Shown in pieces: positions 57,443 to 64,000 of a stretch of 64,000 bases of DNA; position 1 is the first letter of the stretch; the number at the start of each line of letters is the position of its first letter. Under the pieces are notes generated by a model. That model worked only from the letters and a program-made list of their open reading frames with translations, was not told the DNA's origin and made no database searches. The translations under genes and the position numbers were made by a program. Where the stretch lies: positions 124,001 through 188,000 of the forward strand of contig JAXMCI010000006.1 of NCBI GenBank assembly GCA_046349435.1, given 5' to 3'. Source of the DNA: JAXMCI01 sp046349435 (GTDB taxonomy: Bacteria > Pseudomonadota > Alphaproteobacteria > Dongiales > Dongiaceae).

Positions 57443-58993
57443 TCAGTAGTTCTGGCCCCACTGCAGCAGCAGTGATTCGTCGAGCGCCCGGGCCCGCTTT
57501 AGCCAGGCGCGCGCGGTCGGCGGCGGGTTGAGCACGCGCGGGTCGAGGCTGGCATCGAACAGCCGCCGCTGCTCGGCATCGAAGATCATGATGGCGAAGG
57601 CCAGCCGGTGGCCGTCGCGGCCGGTCATCAGCCCGGCGAGGCCGCGGGCATAGTCCATGGTGCCGCTCTTGGCCACCACCGGCCGCGGCTCCGCCCCGGT
57701 GCTGGCCAGCACCAGATCCTCGTCCGACTTGATTTCCGGCAGCAGGGCGGCGAAGTCGGGATCCGCCGCCACCAGCCCGAGCAACGCCGTCAGCTGGCGC
57801 GGCGAGACGCGGCTCGTGGTCGCCAAGCCGGAATGATTGGCCAGGGCGAAGCCGCGCCAGTCGACCGCCGGCAGCTGCCGCTCGAGCCAGCCGCAGATCA
57901 GCGCGGCGGAGCGCGCCGGCGTCGGCGCCGGCGCGCCGCCGGACAGCGCCCGGCTGGTCGTCAGGCCGATCAGCTCGGCGCTCATGTTGTTGCTGTGCTT
58001 CAGCACCTTGGCGACGATCTCGGCGAGCGCCGGGCTGGCGACGCGGGCGACCGGCACCGCGTCGAGCGGGGTCGGCGCCGGCTGCGGCGGCGCCAGCGCG
58101 ATGCCGGACATCGCGGCCAGCTTGCGGAACACCAGGGCGGCCTGGCGGCCGGGGTTCTTCACCGGCAGGGACAGCGTGCCGGCGGGCTCGAGGTGCGGCG
58201 AGTAGAGCCAGCGCTCGGCGCCGTTCTTGCCGGCGAAGATGAAGGGCTGGCTCTTCGGCTGGCTGTCCGGCCCCGGCACGATGGGAATCCAGTCCACGGT
58301 GACGTCGAGGCCCTCGGCCGGCGAGCGGACTGCGAAGCCGGTGCCCTTGGCGGTCCGCTTCCAGCGCACCTCGATGCGGTTGAAGTTGAGGTTGAGGCCG
58401 CCGAAGCCGGGATTGTAGGCCGCCGCCATGGGCTGCTCGGGCGCGATCTGCGGATACGACCCGACCAGGCTCTCGTCGTAGAAGAACCGCCCGCCCTTGG
58501 GCGGCGGCGCGGCGGCCAGCGCCGCCAGCAGCGGCTGCAGGTCGGGGGTGGCCAGCATCGGGTCGCCGCCGCCGCGCAGATAGAGGTCGGCGCCGCGGCG
58601 ATAGAGGATGGTCTCGAACTGATGCCCGGGGCCGAGGATGCGGATCGCGGCGAAGGCGGTGACCAGCTTGGTCACCGAGGCCGGCAGGAACAGCGCGTCG
58701 GCCGATTGCTGGGCCAGCACGCGCCCGGCATCGAGGTCGGTGAGCATGAAGCCGAAATCGCCGCCGGCGAAGCCGAGCGCCGCGGCGAGCGCCGCCCCGT
58801 CGGCGGCGGGCGTGGCGGGGCTGGCGGCCGGCGGCGCGGCGGGAGCGGGCGCCGCCGCGGTGGGCGCGGCCGCCATCGACCCGTCGGCCAGGGCGCGCAC
58901 CGGCATCGCGAGCAGCAGCAGGATCGGCAGCAGCCGGCCGAGCGTCCCTCGCCCGCCCCGTCCTGCCGACAGCCGCCGCACGCCGCGCATCAT
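57443..58993 (-). CDS. dacB: D-alanyl-D-alanine carboxypeptidase/endopeptidase (PBP4 type)
   Basis: This 516-residue protein has an N-terminal signal segment (about 17-37), an Ala/Pro linker (about 38-66) and a class C penicillin-binding fold. Catalytic motifs are SVTK (Ser106 and Lys109), SNN in LKHSNNMSAELIG and KSGT in VVAKSGTMDYARGLAG. The inserted domain between motifs 1 and 2 matches DacB. It trims or cleaves peptidoglycan in the periplasm. KSGT replaces the usual KTGT. Confidence 0.92.
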   Translation of the reverse strand: MMRGVRRLSAGRGGRGTLGRLLPILLLLAMPVRALADGSMAAAPTAAAPAPAAPPAASPATPAADGAALAAALGFAGGDFGFMLTDLDAGRVLAQQSADALFLPASVTKLVTAFAAIRILGPGHQFETILYRRGADLYLRGGGDPMLATPDLQPLLAALAAAPPPKGGRFFYDESLVGSYPQIAPEQPMAAAYNPGFGGLNLNFNRIEVRWKRTAKGTGFAVRSPAEGLDVTVDWIPIVPGPDSQPKSQPFIFAGKNGAERWLYSPHLEPAGTLSLPVKNPGRQAALVFRKLAAMSGIALAPPQPAPTPLDAVPVARVASPALAEIVAKVLKHSNNMSAELIGLTTSRALSGGAPAPTPARSAALICGWLERQLPAVDWRGFALANHSGLATTSRVSPRQLTALLGLVAADPDFAALLPEIKSDEDLVLASTGAEPRPVVAKSGTMDYARGLAGLMTGRDGHRLAFAIMIFDAEQRRLFDASLDPRVLNPPPTARAWLKRARALDESLLLQWGQNY

Positions 58994-59112
58994 CGCTCAC
59001 CACCCCTTCGGTTTCGGGCAGTGTTACGCCGGCCGGGCGCCCCTGGCAATGCGCGGGCCGCCCGGGGTGTCGCCGGGGTGCCGCCAGGGCGCCCCGGGCC
59101 GGCCGCCGCACC

Positions 59113-59541
59113 TCAGCCCGCCGCGTCCGCCCAGGGATCGTAGCTGCCGAAGTACCAGAGACGGCCCTCGAGGTCGCGGCAGCCATAGCCGCGGCCGCCA
59201 TGATCCTCGTCGTGAGGCTCGATCACGATCCGGGCGCCCTCGCGGCGGGCCTGCGCATGGTGCGCATCGGGATCGGGCACCACCACATAGGCGCTCTGCG
59301 TCTCGAAGCCGCCGATCTCGTCGGGCTGGCGGATCAGCCGGCTCCACTCATTGTCCCGGATGGAGCCCAGCATGACCATGCCGCTGCCCAGCCGCAGCTG
59401 GGCATGGGCGATGCTGCCGGCCGGGCCGGGCACCACGAGATGCCGCTCGAAGCCGAACGCCCGGCACAGCCAGTCGATCGCCGCCGCCGCGTCGCGGTAG
59501 CGCATCGCCGGAATGATGCTGCTGCCCTGATTCCCGCCCAT
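59113..59541 (-). CDS. VOC (glyoxalase/bleomycin resistance) superfamily protein
   Basis: This 142-residue protein has one PhnB-like VOC domain: IIPAMRYRDAAAAIDWLCRA, FGFERHLVVPGPAGSIAHAQ, QSAYVVVPDPDAHHAQARRE and GYGCRDLEGRLWYFGSYDPW. It could bind a metal through the His/Glu positions of the paired beta-alpha-beta units. The real substrate is unknown. GGAGGGTCCG precedes the ATG. Confidence 0.85.
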   Translation of the reverse strand: MGGNQGSSIIPAMRYRDAAAAIDWLCRAFGFERHLVVPGPAGSIAHAQLRLGSGMVMLGSIRDNEWSRLIRQPDEIGGFETQSAYVVVPDPDAHHAQARREGARIVIEPHDEDHGGRGYGCRDLEGRLWYFGSYDPWADAAG

Positions 59542-59647
59542 CGGACCCTCCTGGTGACGTCGGGCCGAAGCAGACCAGAGCCCCGCCGCCGAGGCAAGCG
59601 AGGCGGCAGGCGCATGCGACCGGCCGAGGACGGCGGTCAGGGCTGGC

Positions 59648-59685
59648 GGTCAGAGAGGCCGGTCAGAGAGGCCGGTCAGAGAGGA
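59648..59685. repeat. three tandem 13-base repeats at the end of the HicA-like gene
   Basis: GGTCAGAGAGGCC is repeated at 59648, 59661 and (partly) 59674. Each copy contains the same TGA on the minus strand, and the copy at 59674 supplies the stop of the HicA-like gene. Confidence 0.75.
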
Positions 59686-59942
59686 TAGTCGCGCGCCGGA
59701 TCGACGCCGCAGCCCTCGAGGAACTTGCGCATCTGCACGACCTCCTCCTTGGGGAGGCTGGCGTGCGAGGCCGAGAAGCTGGCGCTGTGGCCGTTGAGCT
59801 TGACGGTCAGCTTGCCGCTATGGGCTGTCGCGACCTCCGCGCCGAGCTCGCGGAACACGCTCTCGACATGGTTCAGGTCGATGTTGGCGCTGATCGGATG
59901 GGCGAACAAGGCGTGCAGCACCTTGCGATGGCGATGGTTCAC
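59676..59942 (-). CDS. HicA-like small protein, 88 aa
   Basis: The protein reads (GTG)NHRHRKVLHALFAHPISAN, DLNHVESVFRELGAEVATAHS, GKLTVKLNGHSASFSASHAS and LPKEEVVQMRKFLEGCGVDP. The helix-strand-strand-strand-helix order and GKLTVKLNGH segment resemble HicA-type dsRNA-binding toxins, without the invariant GSHH. No HicB antitoxin gene adjoins. GAGGGGGTCTC precedes the GTG. It may be a solitary HicA-fold protein with another role. Confidence 0.6.
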   Translation of the reverse strand: MNHRHRKVLHALFAHPISANIDLNHVESVFRELGAEVATAHSGKLTVKLNGHSASFSASHASLPKEEVVQMRKFLEGCGVDPARDYPL

Positions 59943-60066
59943 GAGACCCCCTCTCACGAGCGGCGGCCGCGCGAACGCCGGCGGCCTGCCTCGGCTGCGA
60001 CTATGCCGGCAGGCTCGGCGGGCGACCTTGACCTGGATCATGCGCGATGCGCGCGAAGAGCCGAAA

Positions 60067-60143
60067 TGGTCGGAGCGGCCGGATTTGAACCGACGACCCT
60101 CACACCCCCAGTGTGATGCGCTACCAGGCTGCGCTACGCTCCG
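60067..60143 (-). tRNA. tRNA-Pro (GGG)
   Basis: The 77-base cloverleaf has acceptor CGGAGCG/CGCTCCG, the anticodon GGG in loop CTGGGGGTG, T-arm GTCGGTTCAAATCCGGC, discriminator A and an encoded CCA. Confidence 0.95.
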
Positions 60144-60211
60144 ACCGGGGCGGGAGCCCTATATAACGGCGGTCGCGGGCCGGCGCAATGGCGCCGGCCC
60201 ACCCCTCGGCA

Positions 60212-61246
60212 TCAGTACTGGCAGATCAGCCGGCCGTTGTCGTTGGCCACCTTGTTGTTGTTGCACTGGCGGTAGTTGAGCGAGCTGTCGCGCCAGCCGC
60301 CGTCCCGACGCTGGCAGCTGGCGTAGAGCGTGTTGCCCTGGACGTAGCTGTTGCGGCAGGTCTGCTGCCAGCTGCCGCCCGGCATCTGGCCGCCGCCGCC
60401 ATTGTAGTCGCTCTCGCAGACCAGCTGGCCGTTGTCGTTGGCCACCTTCCAGTTGTTGCACTGGCGGTAGTTGATCGAGGTGTCGCGCCAGCCGCCGTTC
60501 ATCTTCTGGCAGCTGGCGTAGAGCGTGTTGCCCTGGACGTTGCTGTTGCGGCAGGTCTGCTGCCAGCTGCCGCCCGGCATCTGGCCGCCGCCGCCGTTGT
60601 AGTCGTTCTCGCAGACCAGCCGGCCGTTGTCGTTAGCCACGGCGTTGTTGCTGCACTGGCGGTAGTTGATCGAGCTGTCGCGCCAGCTGCCGTTCGACCG
60701 CTGGCAGCTGGCATAGAGCGTGCCGCCCTGGACGCTGCTGTTGCGGCAGGTCTGCTGCCAGCTGCCGCCCGGCATCCTGCCGTTGTTGCCGTTGCGCTCG
60801 CACACCAGGTTGCCGTTGTCGTTGGCGACGGCGTTGCCCTGGCAGCGCGACGGATCGATCGAGGACTGGCGCGTGCTGCCGTCCATGCGCTGGCAATCGG
60901 CGCGCAGCTCGCCGTTCTTCATCCTGGCGTTGCGGCAGCTTTGCGACCAGCTGCCCGGGGGCATCGACCCGTTGTAGTTGCCGTTGTTGCCGTTGTTGTA
61001 GTCGTAGTCGCAGACCAGGTAGCCCTGGTCGTTGGCCACCGCGTTGCCTGGGCAGCGGGTGAAATCGATCGAGGTCCAGCGCTTGTCGCCGCTGCTGGAG
61101 CGGCACTGCGCGGTCAGCACGTTGCCGACCACCGTGGCGCCGCTGCAGCTGCCGCTCCAGCTGCCGGGCGGCAGCTGCTTGGCTTCGGCAGGCAGGCAGG
61201 CTACGGCAAGCAGCAGGGCCAATCCCAGCAGCAGCGTACGAATCAT
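60212..61246 (-). CDS. secreted protein with five cyanovirin-N (CVNH) repeats
   Basis: This 344-residue protein has a signal peptide (about 1-23, cleavage near AEAK; a lipobox-like VAC is present but not canonical). It then has five repeats of about 54 residues at about 26-80, 96-149, 159-212, 224-277 and 289-343. Each follows the CVNH pattern GSW-x-C-R-N-x-L-A-x-C-Q-x-G-S-I-x-R-C-NDNG-LVC, with four cysteines per repeat. Linkers are Asn/Gly-rich. Repeats 3-5 are also very similar at DNA level, so duplication is recent. CVNH domains bind high-mannose glycans, so a surface or secreted lectin role is likely. Confidence 0.85.
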   Translation of the reverse strand: MIRTLLLGLALLLAVACLPAEAKQLPPGSWSGSCSGATVVGNVLTAQCRSSSGDKRWTSIDFTRCPGNAVANDQGYLVCDYDYNNGNNGNYNGSMPPGSWSQSCRNARMKNGELRADCQRMDGSTRQSSIDPSRCQGNAVANDNGNLVCERNGNNGRMPGGSWQQTCRNSSVQGGTLYASCQRSNGSWRDSSINYRQCSNNAVANDNGRLVCENDYNGGGGQMPGGSWQQTCRNSNVQGNTLYASCQKMNGGWRDTSINYRQCNNWKVANDNGQLVCESDYNGGGGQMPGGSWQQTCRNSYVQGNTLYASCQRRDGGWRDSSLNYRQCNNNKVANDNGRLICQY

Positions 61247-61283
61247 CGGTCCCCCCATTTCTGACGACTTCGAGCCGCGATCC

Positions 61284-61811
61284 TCAGCCGAGGGCGCGGT
61301 CGAGCCTCCGGCGCATGTCGCTCAGCTCTTCGATGACGGTCTGCAGGGCACGGCGCCGCTCCGGATCGAGCGGCATGCCGAGCCCGAGATCGAGCTGCGG
61401 CGCCGGCGGCTTGCCGGCCGGCGTCGATGGTCCGGGCCCCGGCGCCGCCGCGGGCGGCACGCCGTCGGGCGGCGCCTCGGCGCGGGTCTTCAGCCCGCCC
61501 TCACGCATCAGACGCTGCACACCCTTGATGGTGTAGCCCTCGTCATAGAGCAGGCCGCGGATGCTGCGCAGCAGCTCGACATCCTCAGGCCGGTAGTAGC
61601 GCCGGCCGCCGCCGCGCTTCAGCGGCTTCACCTGGGTGAACTTGGTCTCCCAGAAGCGCAGCACGTGCTGCGGCACGTCGAGATCGTCGGCGACCTCGCT
61701 GATGGTGCGGAAGGCCGCCGCCGACTTCTCGACGCGGCGGCCCGCCGCCGGCGTCGCGGCCGGCTCCGGCGATTCGTCCGTCTCGCGTTCCATCTTCGGC
61801 ACGCCGCTCAT
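61284..61811 (-). CDS. MerR family transcriptional regulator
   Basis: This 175-residue protein has a winged-helix DNA-binding domain at about 34-105: FRTISEVADDLDVPQHVLRF, WETKFTQVKPLKRGGGRRYY, RPEDVELLRSIRGLLYDEGY and TIKGVQRLM. A disordered Pro-rich linker follows, and a short C-terminal helix (RRRALQTVIEELSDMRRRLDRAL, split here) for dimerisation. The family sits next to ihfA in nearly all alphaproteobacteria, and the ATG overlaps the ihfA stop (ATGA). Confidence 0.92.
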   Translation of the reverse strand: MSGVPKMERETDESPEPAATPAAGRRVEKSAAAFRTISEVADDLDVPQHVLRFWETKFTQVKPLKRGGGRRYYRPEDVELLRSIRGLLYDEGYTIKGVQRLMREGGLKTRAEAPPDGVPPAAAPGPGPSTPAGKPPAPQLDLGLGMPLDPERRRALQTVIEELSDMRRRLDRALG

Positions 61812-62116
61812 GCGCCGGCCTCCGCCACCCCGTTGATGCGATCCTTGAGCACGTGCGAGGCGCGGAAGACGAGCACCCGCCGCGGCCCGATCGGCACTTC
61901 CTCCCCGGTCTTCGGGTTGCGCCCGACGCGCTGTCCCTTCTGCCGGACGAAGAAGCTGCCGAACGAGGAGATCTTCACCGTCTCGCCGCGCGACAGCGCG
62001 TCCGAGAGCTCGCGCAGCACCGTCTCGACGAGATCGGCCGATTCGTTGCGCGACAGCCCGACCTCCTGGTAGACGGCCTCGCTGAGCTGCGCCCTCGTAA
62101 CCGTACCCTCTGACAT
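61808..62116 (-). CDS. ihfA: integration host factor subunit alpha
   Basis: This 102-residue protein is a DNA-bending HU/IHF protein. The signature VGRNPKTGEEVPIGPRRVLV contains the intercalating Pro arm, and VTRAQLSEAVYQEVGLSRNE is the usual start. GGTAGGGGGTGGGG precedes ATG at 62116. Six bases upstream an in-frame GTG is a weaker choice. It acts with IHF-beta in recombination, replication and promoter bending. Confidence 0.95.
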   Translation of the reverse strand: MSEGTVTRAQLSEAVYQEVGLSRNESADLVETVLRELSDALSRGETVKISSFGSFFVRQKGQRVGRNPKTGEEVPIGPRRVLVFRASHVLKDRINGVAEAGA

Positions 62117-62224
62117 CCCCACCCCCTACCACCGGACGGCAGGGTAATCCGGGCGGGTTATTGCGTCAATTACAGCGGGATGGCGGGGATCGCTCACCCG
62201 ATCTCGGGAGCCGCCGCCGGGGGC

Positions 62225-63199
62225 TCACCAGCGGATCAGCGCCGAGCCCCAGGTGAAGCCGCCGCCCATCGCCTCGGTCAGCACGAGATGGCCGGGCCGG
62301 ATGCGGCCGTCGCCCGAGGCCTCGGCCAGGGCCAGCGGGATGGAGGCGGCCGAGGTGTTGGCGTGGCGGTCGACGGTGACCACCACCTTCTCCGGCGGCA
62401 GGCCCAGGCGCTGGCCCATGCTGTCGATGATCCGCCGGTTGGCCTGGTGCGGCACCAGCCAGTCGACCGCGCCGGGCTCGATGCGGTTGACGGCGATCGC
62501 CTTGTCGATCGCCTCGGCCATCTTGGTGACGGCATGGCGGAAGACCTCGCGGCCATGCATGCGGACATGCCCCACCGTCCGGGTCGAGGACGGGCCGCCA
62601 TCGACATAGAGCTGATCGCGGTAGCGGCCGTCGGAGTAGATGTGGGTCGAGAGCACGCCGCGATCGGCGGTCGTGCCGGCGCCCTCGGCGGCCTGCAGCA
62701 CGAGCGCGCCGGCGCCGTCGCCGAACAGGACGCAGGTGTTGCGGTCCTCCCAGTCGAGGATGCGCGAGAAGGTCTCGGCGCCGATCACCAGCACGGTCCG
62801 GGCCTGGCCGGCGCGGATGAAGTTGTCGGCGACGGCGAGCGCGAAGACGAAGCCCGAGCACACCGCCTGGACGTCGAAGGCGGCGCCGTGATGCATGCCG
62901 AGCGCCGCCTGCACGGCGACCGCGGTCGCCGGGAAGGTGTCGTCCGGCGTCGTCGTCGCCAGCACGATGAGATCGAGCGCGTCGGCCGGCAGCCCGGCCT
63001 TGGCGAGCGCCGCCTCGGCCGCGCGGGTGGCAAGGTGCGAGGTCTTCTCGCCCTCGGCGGCGATGTGGCGCTGGCGGATGCCGGTGCGCTGGGCGATCCA
63101 GGCGTCGTTGGTCTCGATCCGGCGGGCCAGCTCGTCGTTGGTCAGCACGTGCTGCGGCAGGTAGGCGCCGCAGCCGGCCACCACGGAACGGATCGGCAT
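62225..63199 (-). CDS. fabH: beta-ketoacyl-ACP synthase III
   Basis: This 324-residue protein has the FabH triad: Cys114 in FDVQAVCSGFVFAL, His251 in LVPHQANRRIID and Asn281 in RHANTSAASIPLAL. It condenses acetyl-CoA (or a branched primer) with malonyl-ACP to start fatty acid synthesis. Its ATG overlaps the plsX stop (TGATG), so the two are coupled. It is followed by ihfA after a 108-base gap. Confidence 0.95.
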   Translation of the reverse strand: MPIRSVVAGCGAYLPQHVLTNDELARRIETNDAWIAQRTGIRQRHIAAEGEKTSHLATRAAEAALAKAGLPADALDLIVLATTTPDDTFPATAVAVQAALGMHHGAAFDVQAVCSGFVFALAVADNFIRAGQARTVLVIGAETFSRILDWEDRNTCVLFGDGAGALVLQAAEGAGTTADRGVLSTHIYSDGRYRDQLYVDGGPSSTRTVGHVRMHGREVFRHAVTKMAEAIDKAIAVNRIEPGAVDWLVPHQANRRIIDSMGQRLGLPPEKVVVTVDRHANTSAASIPLALAEASGDGRIRPGHLVLTEAMGGGFTWGSALIRW

Positions 63200-64000
63200 C
63201 AGACGGTCGCCGCCAGCGGGTTGGTCGCGGCGTGGCTGGTCAGGTGGGCGAAGTCGTCGCGGATCTTGTCGATCGCGCCGTGCAGGACCATGTCGATCGC
63301 CACCCCGATGGCGTTGGCGAAGCCGAAGGCATCGGTGCCGCCGTGGCTCTTCACCGCGATGCCGTTGAGGCCGAGGAAGATGGCGCCGTTGTAGCGCCGC
63401 GGATCGGTCCGGGTGCGCAGCGTGCGCAGCGCCGGCCGGGCCAGGAGATAGCCCAGGCGCGAGAGCAGGGAGCTGCTGAAGGTCTGCCTGAGGAATTCGC
63501 TGTAAAGCTTTACCGTGCCTTCGATCGTCTTGAGCGCGATGTTCCCCGTGAAGCCGTCGGTCACGATCACGTCGACGGTCCCCTTGGCGATGTCGTCGCC
63601 CTCGACGAAGCCGTGGAAGTGGCCGGGCATGGTGGCCTCGCGCAGGATGGCGTGGGCCTCGCGCAGCGCCTCGTAGCCCTTGACGTCCTCGGAGCCGACA
63701 TTGAGCAGCCCGACGCTCGGCTCGAGCACGCCCAGCACGGTGCGGGCGAAGACGTTGCCCATCACCGCGAACTCGACCAGGTTGTTGGCGCCGCATTGCA
63801 GGTTGGCGCCGAGGTCGAGCATCACGCTCTCGGCGCGCAGCGTCGGGAAGAAGGAGGCGATGGCCGGCCGGTCGATGCCCGGCATGGTCTTCAGCACGAA
63901 CTTCGCCATCGCCATCAGCGCGCCGGTGTTGCCGGCCGAGACCACGCCGGAGGCCTCGCCCTCGCGCACCGAGTCGATCGCCAGCCGCATGCTGGTGCCG
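63199..64000 (-). CDS. plsX: phosphate acyltransferase PlsX (5' end outside window)
   Basis: About 267 C-terminal residues are visible. PlsX motifs include SVREGEASGVVSAGNTGALMAM (split here), MLDLGANLQCGANNLVEFAV, VGLLNVGSEDVKGYEALREA and VDVIVTDGFTGNIALKTIEG. The enzyme makes acyl-phosphate from acyl-ACP for phosphatidic acid synthesis. The frame is open to the window edge, and the start lies beyond it. In alphaproteobacteria rpmF usually precedes it. Confidence 0.95.
   Translation of the reverse strand, partial: GTSMRLAIDSVREGEASGVVSAGNTGALMAMAKFVLKTMPGIDRPAIASFFPTLRAESVMLDLGANLQCGANNLVEFAVMGNVFARTVLGVLEPSVGLLNVGSEDVKGYEALREAHAILREATMPGHFHGFVEGDDIAKGTVDVIVTDGFTGNIALKTIEGTVKLYSEFLRQTFSSSLLSRLGYLLARPALRTLRTRTDPRRYNGAIFLGLNGIAVKSHGGTDAFGFANAIGVAIDMVLHGAIDKIRDDFAHLTSHAATNPLAATV

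Noticed and set aside
59676..59942. HicA-like gene as part of a complete toxin-antitoxin pair
   Set aside because: No HicB-like frame lies on either side. The neighbours are a VOC gene and a tRNA.
60212..61264. Tandem repeats at 60.2-61.2 kb as a possible CRISPR array
   Set aside because: The units are about 190 bases, lie in frame within one gene and encode CVNH repeats. Spacer-repeat structure is absent.

Overview
The window comes from a very GC-rich alphaproteobacterium, most likely a member of the Rhodospirillales or a related soil or plant lineage. Evidence for this is the merR-ihfA-fabH-plsX order at the right end, the overlapping rplM-rpsI pair, the hom-glpX-recJ cluster, a class I PHA synthase, alphaproteobacterial intergenic palindromes, and candidate promoters of the EcfG general-stress type (GGAAC-N16/17-CGTT). 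No rRNA, CRISPR array, intact insertion sequence, integrase or phage gene was seen. Two tRNA genes are present, Glu-TTC and Pro-GGG.

Left part (1-13.5 kb). This is a mixed stretch of single genes and short operons: a DUF2237 protein cut by the window edge, two overlapping small membrane proteins, an MFS exporter, an entericidin lipoprotein followed by a CBS-domain protein, an aldo/keto reductase, DoxX, a small lipoprotein, a DUF2161 nuclease-fold protein, a class III adenylate cyclase, DinB, a large hybrid histidine kinase, a luciferase-like monooxygenase, a MaoC hydratase, and two unrecognised proteins behind a promoter with an inverted repeat.

Transport and metabolism (13.9-31.7 kb). A spermidine/putrescine-type ABC importer has a PLP decarboxylase inserted between its binding protein and its permeases, and its ATPase is encoded convergently. 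There follow a SAF-domain oxidoreductase, an acyl-CoA ligase, a 2OG-Fe(II) oxygenase beside a sulfotransferase/glycosyltransferase fusion, a polar amino-acid ABC importer with an SDR and a GntR/FadR-like palindrome, and an MFS carrier fused to a DUF4239-like domain.

Accessory island (31.9-38.4 kb). The most unusual part is a three-gene operon with a CesT-type (type III secretion) chaperone, a 684-residue protein with a long disordered Pro/Gly/Ser N-terminus and a PI3/4-kinase-like catalytic core, and an unknown partner. No secretion apparatus lies nearby. After a class II aldolase come about 1.9 kb of decayed DNA holding recognisable remains of an SDR and of a MESH1-like HD (p)ppGpp hydrolase, ending at the tRNA-Glu gene.

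Right part (38.5-64 kb). This is mostly housekeeping: recJ, glpX, hom, an OmpA-like lipoprotein interrupted by a one-base frameshift in a G5/C5 tract, divergent phaC, gamma carbonic anhydrase-argC, rpsI-rplM, thioesterase, enoyl-CoA hydratase, a CoA-binding protein, an O-acetylhomoserine sulfhydrylase, a glutamine amidotransferase, DUF6494, polyphosphate glucokinase, a PaaK-like ligase, a PBP4-type D,D-carboxypeptidase, a VOC protein, a HicA-like protein, tRNA-Pro, a secreted protein with five CVNH repeats, merR, ihfA, fabH and plsX (cut by the edge).
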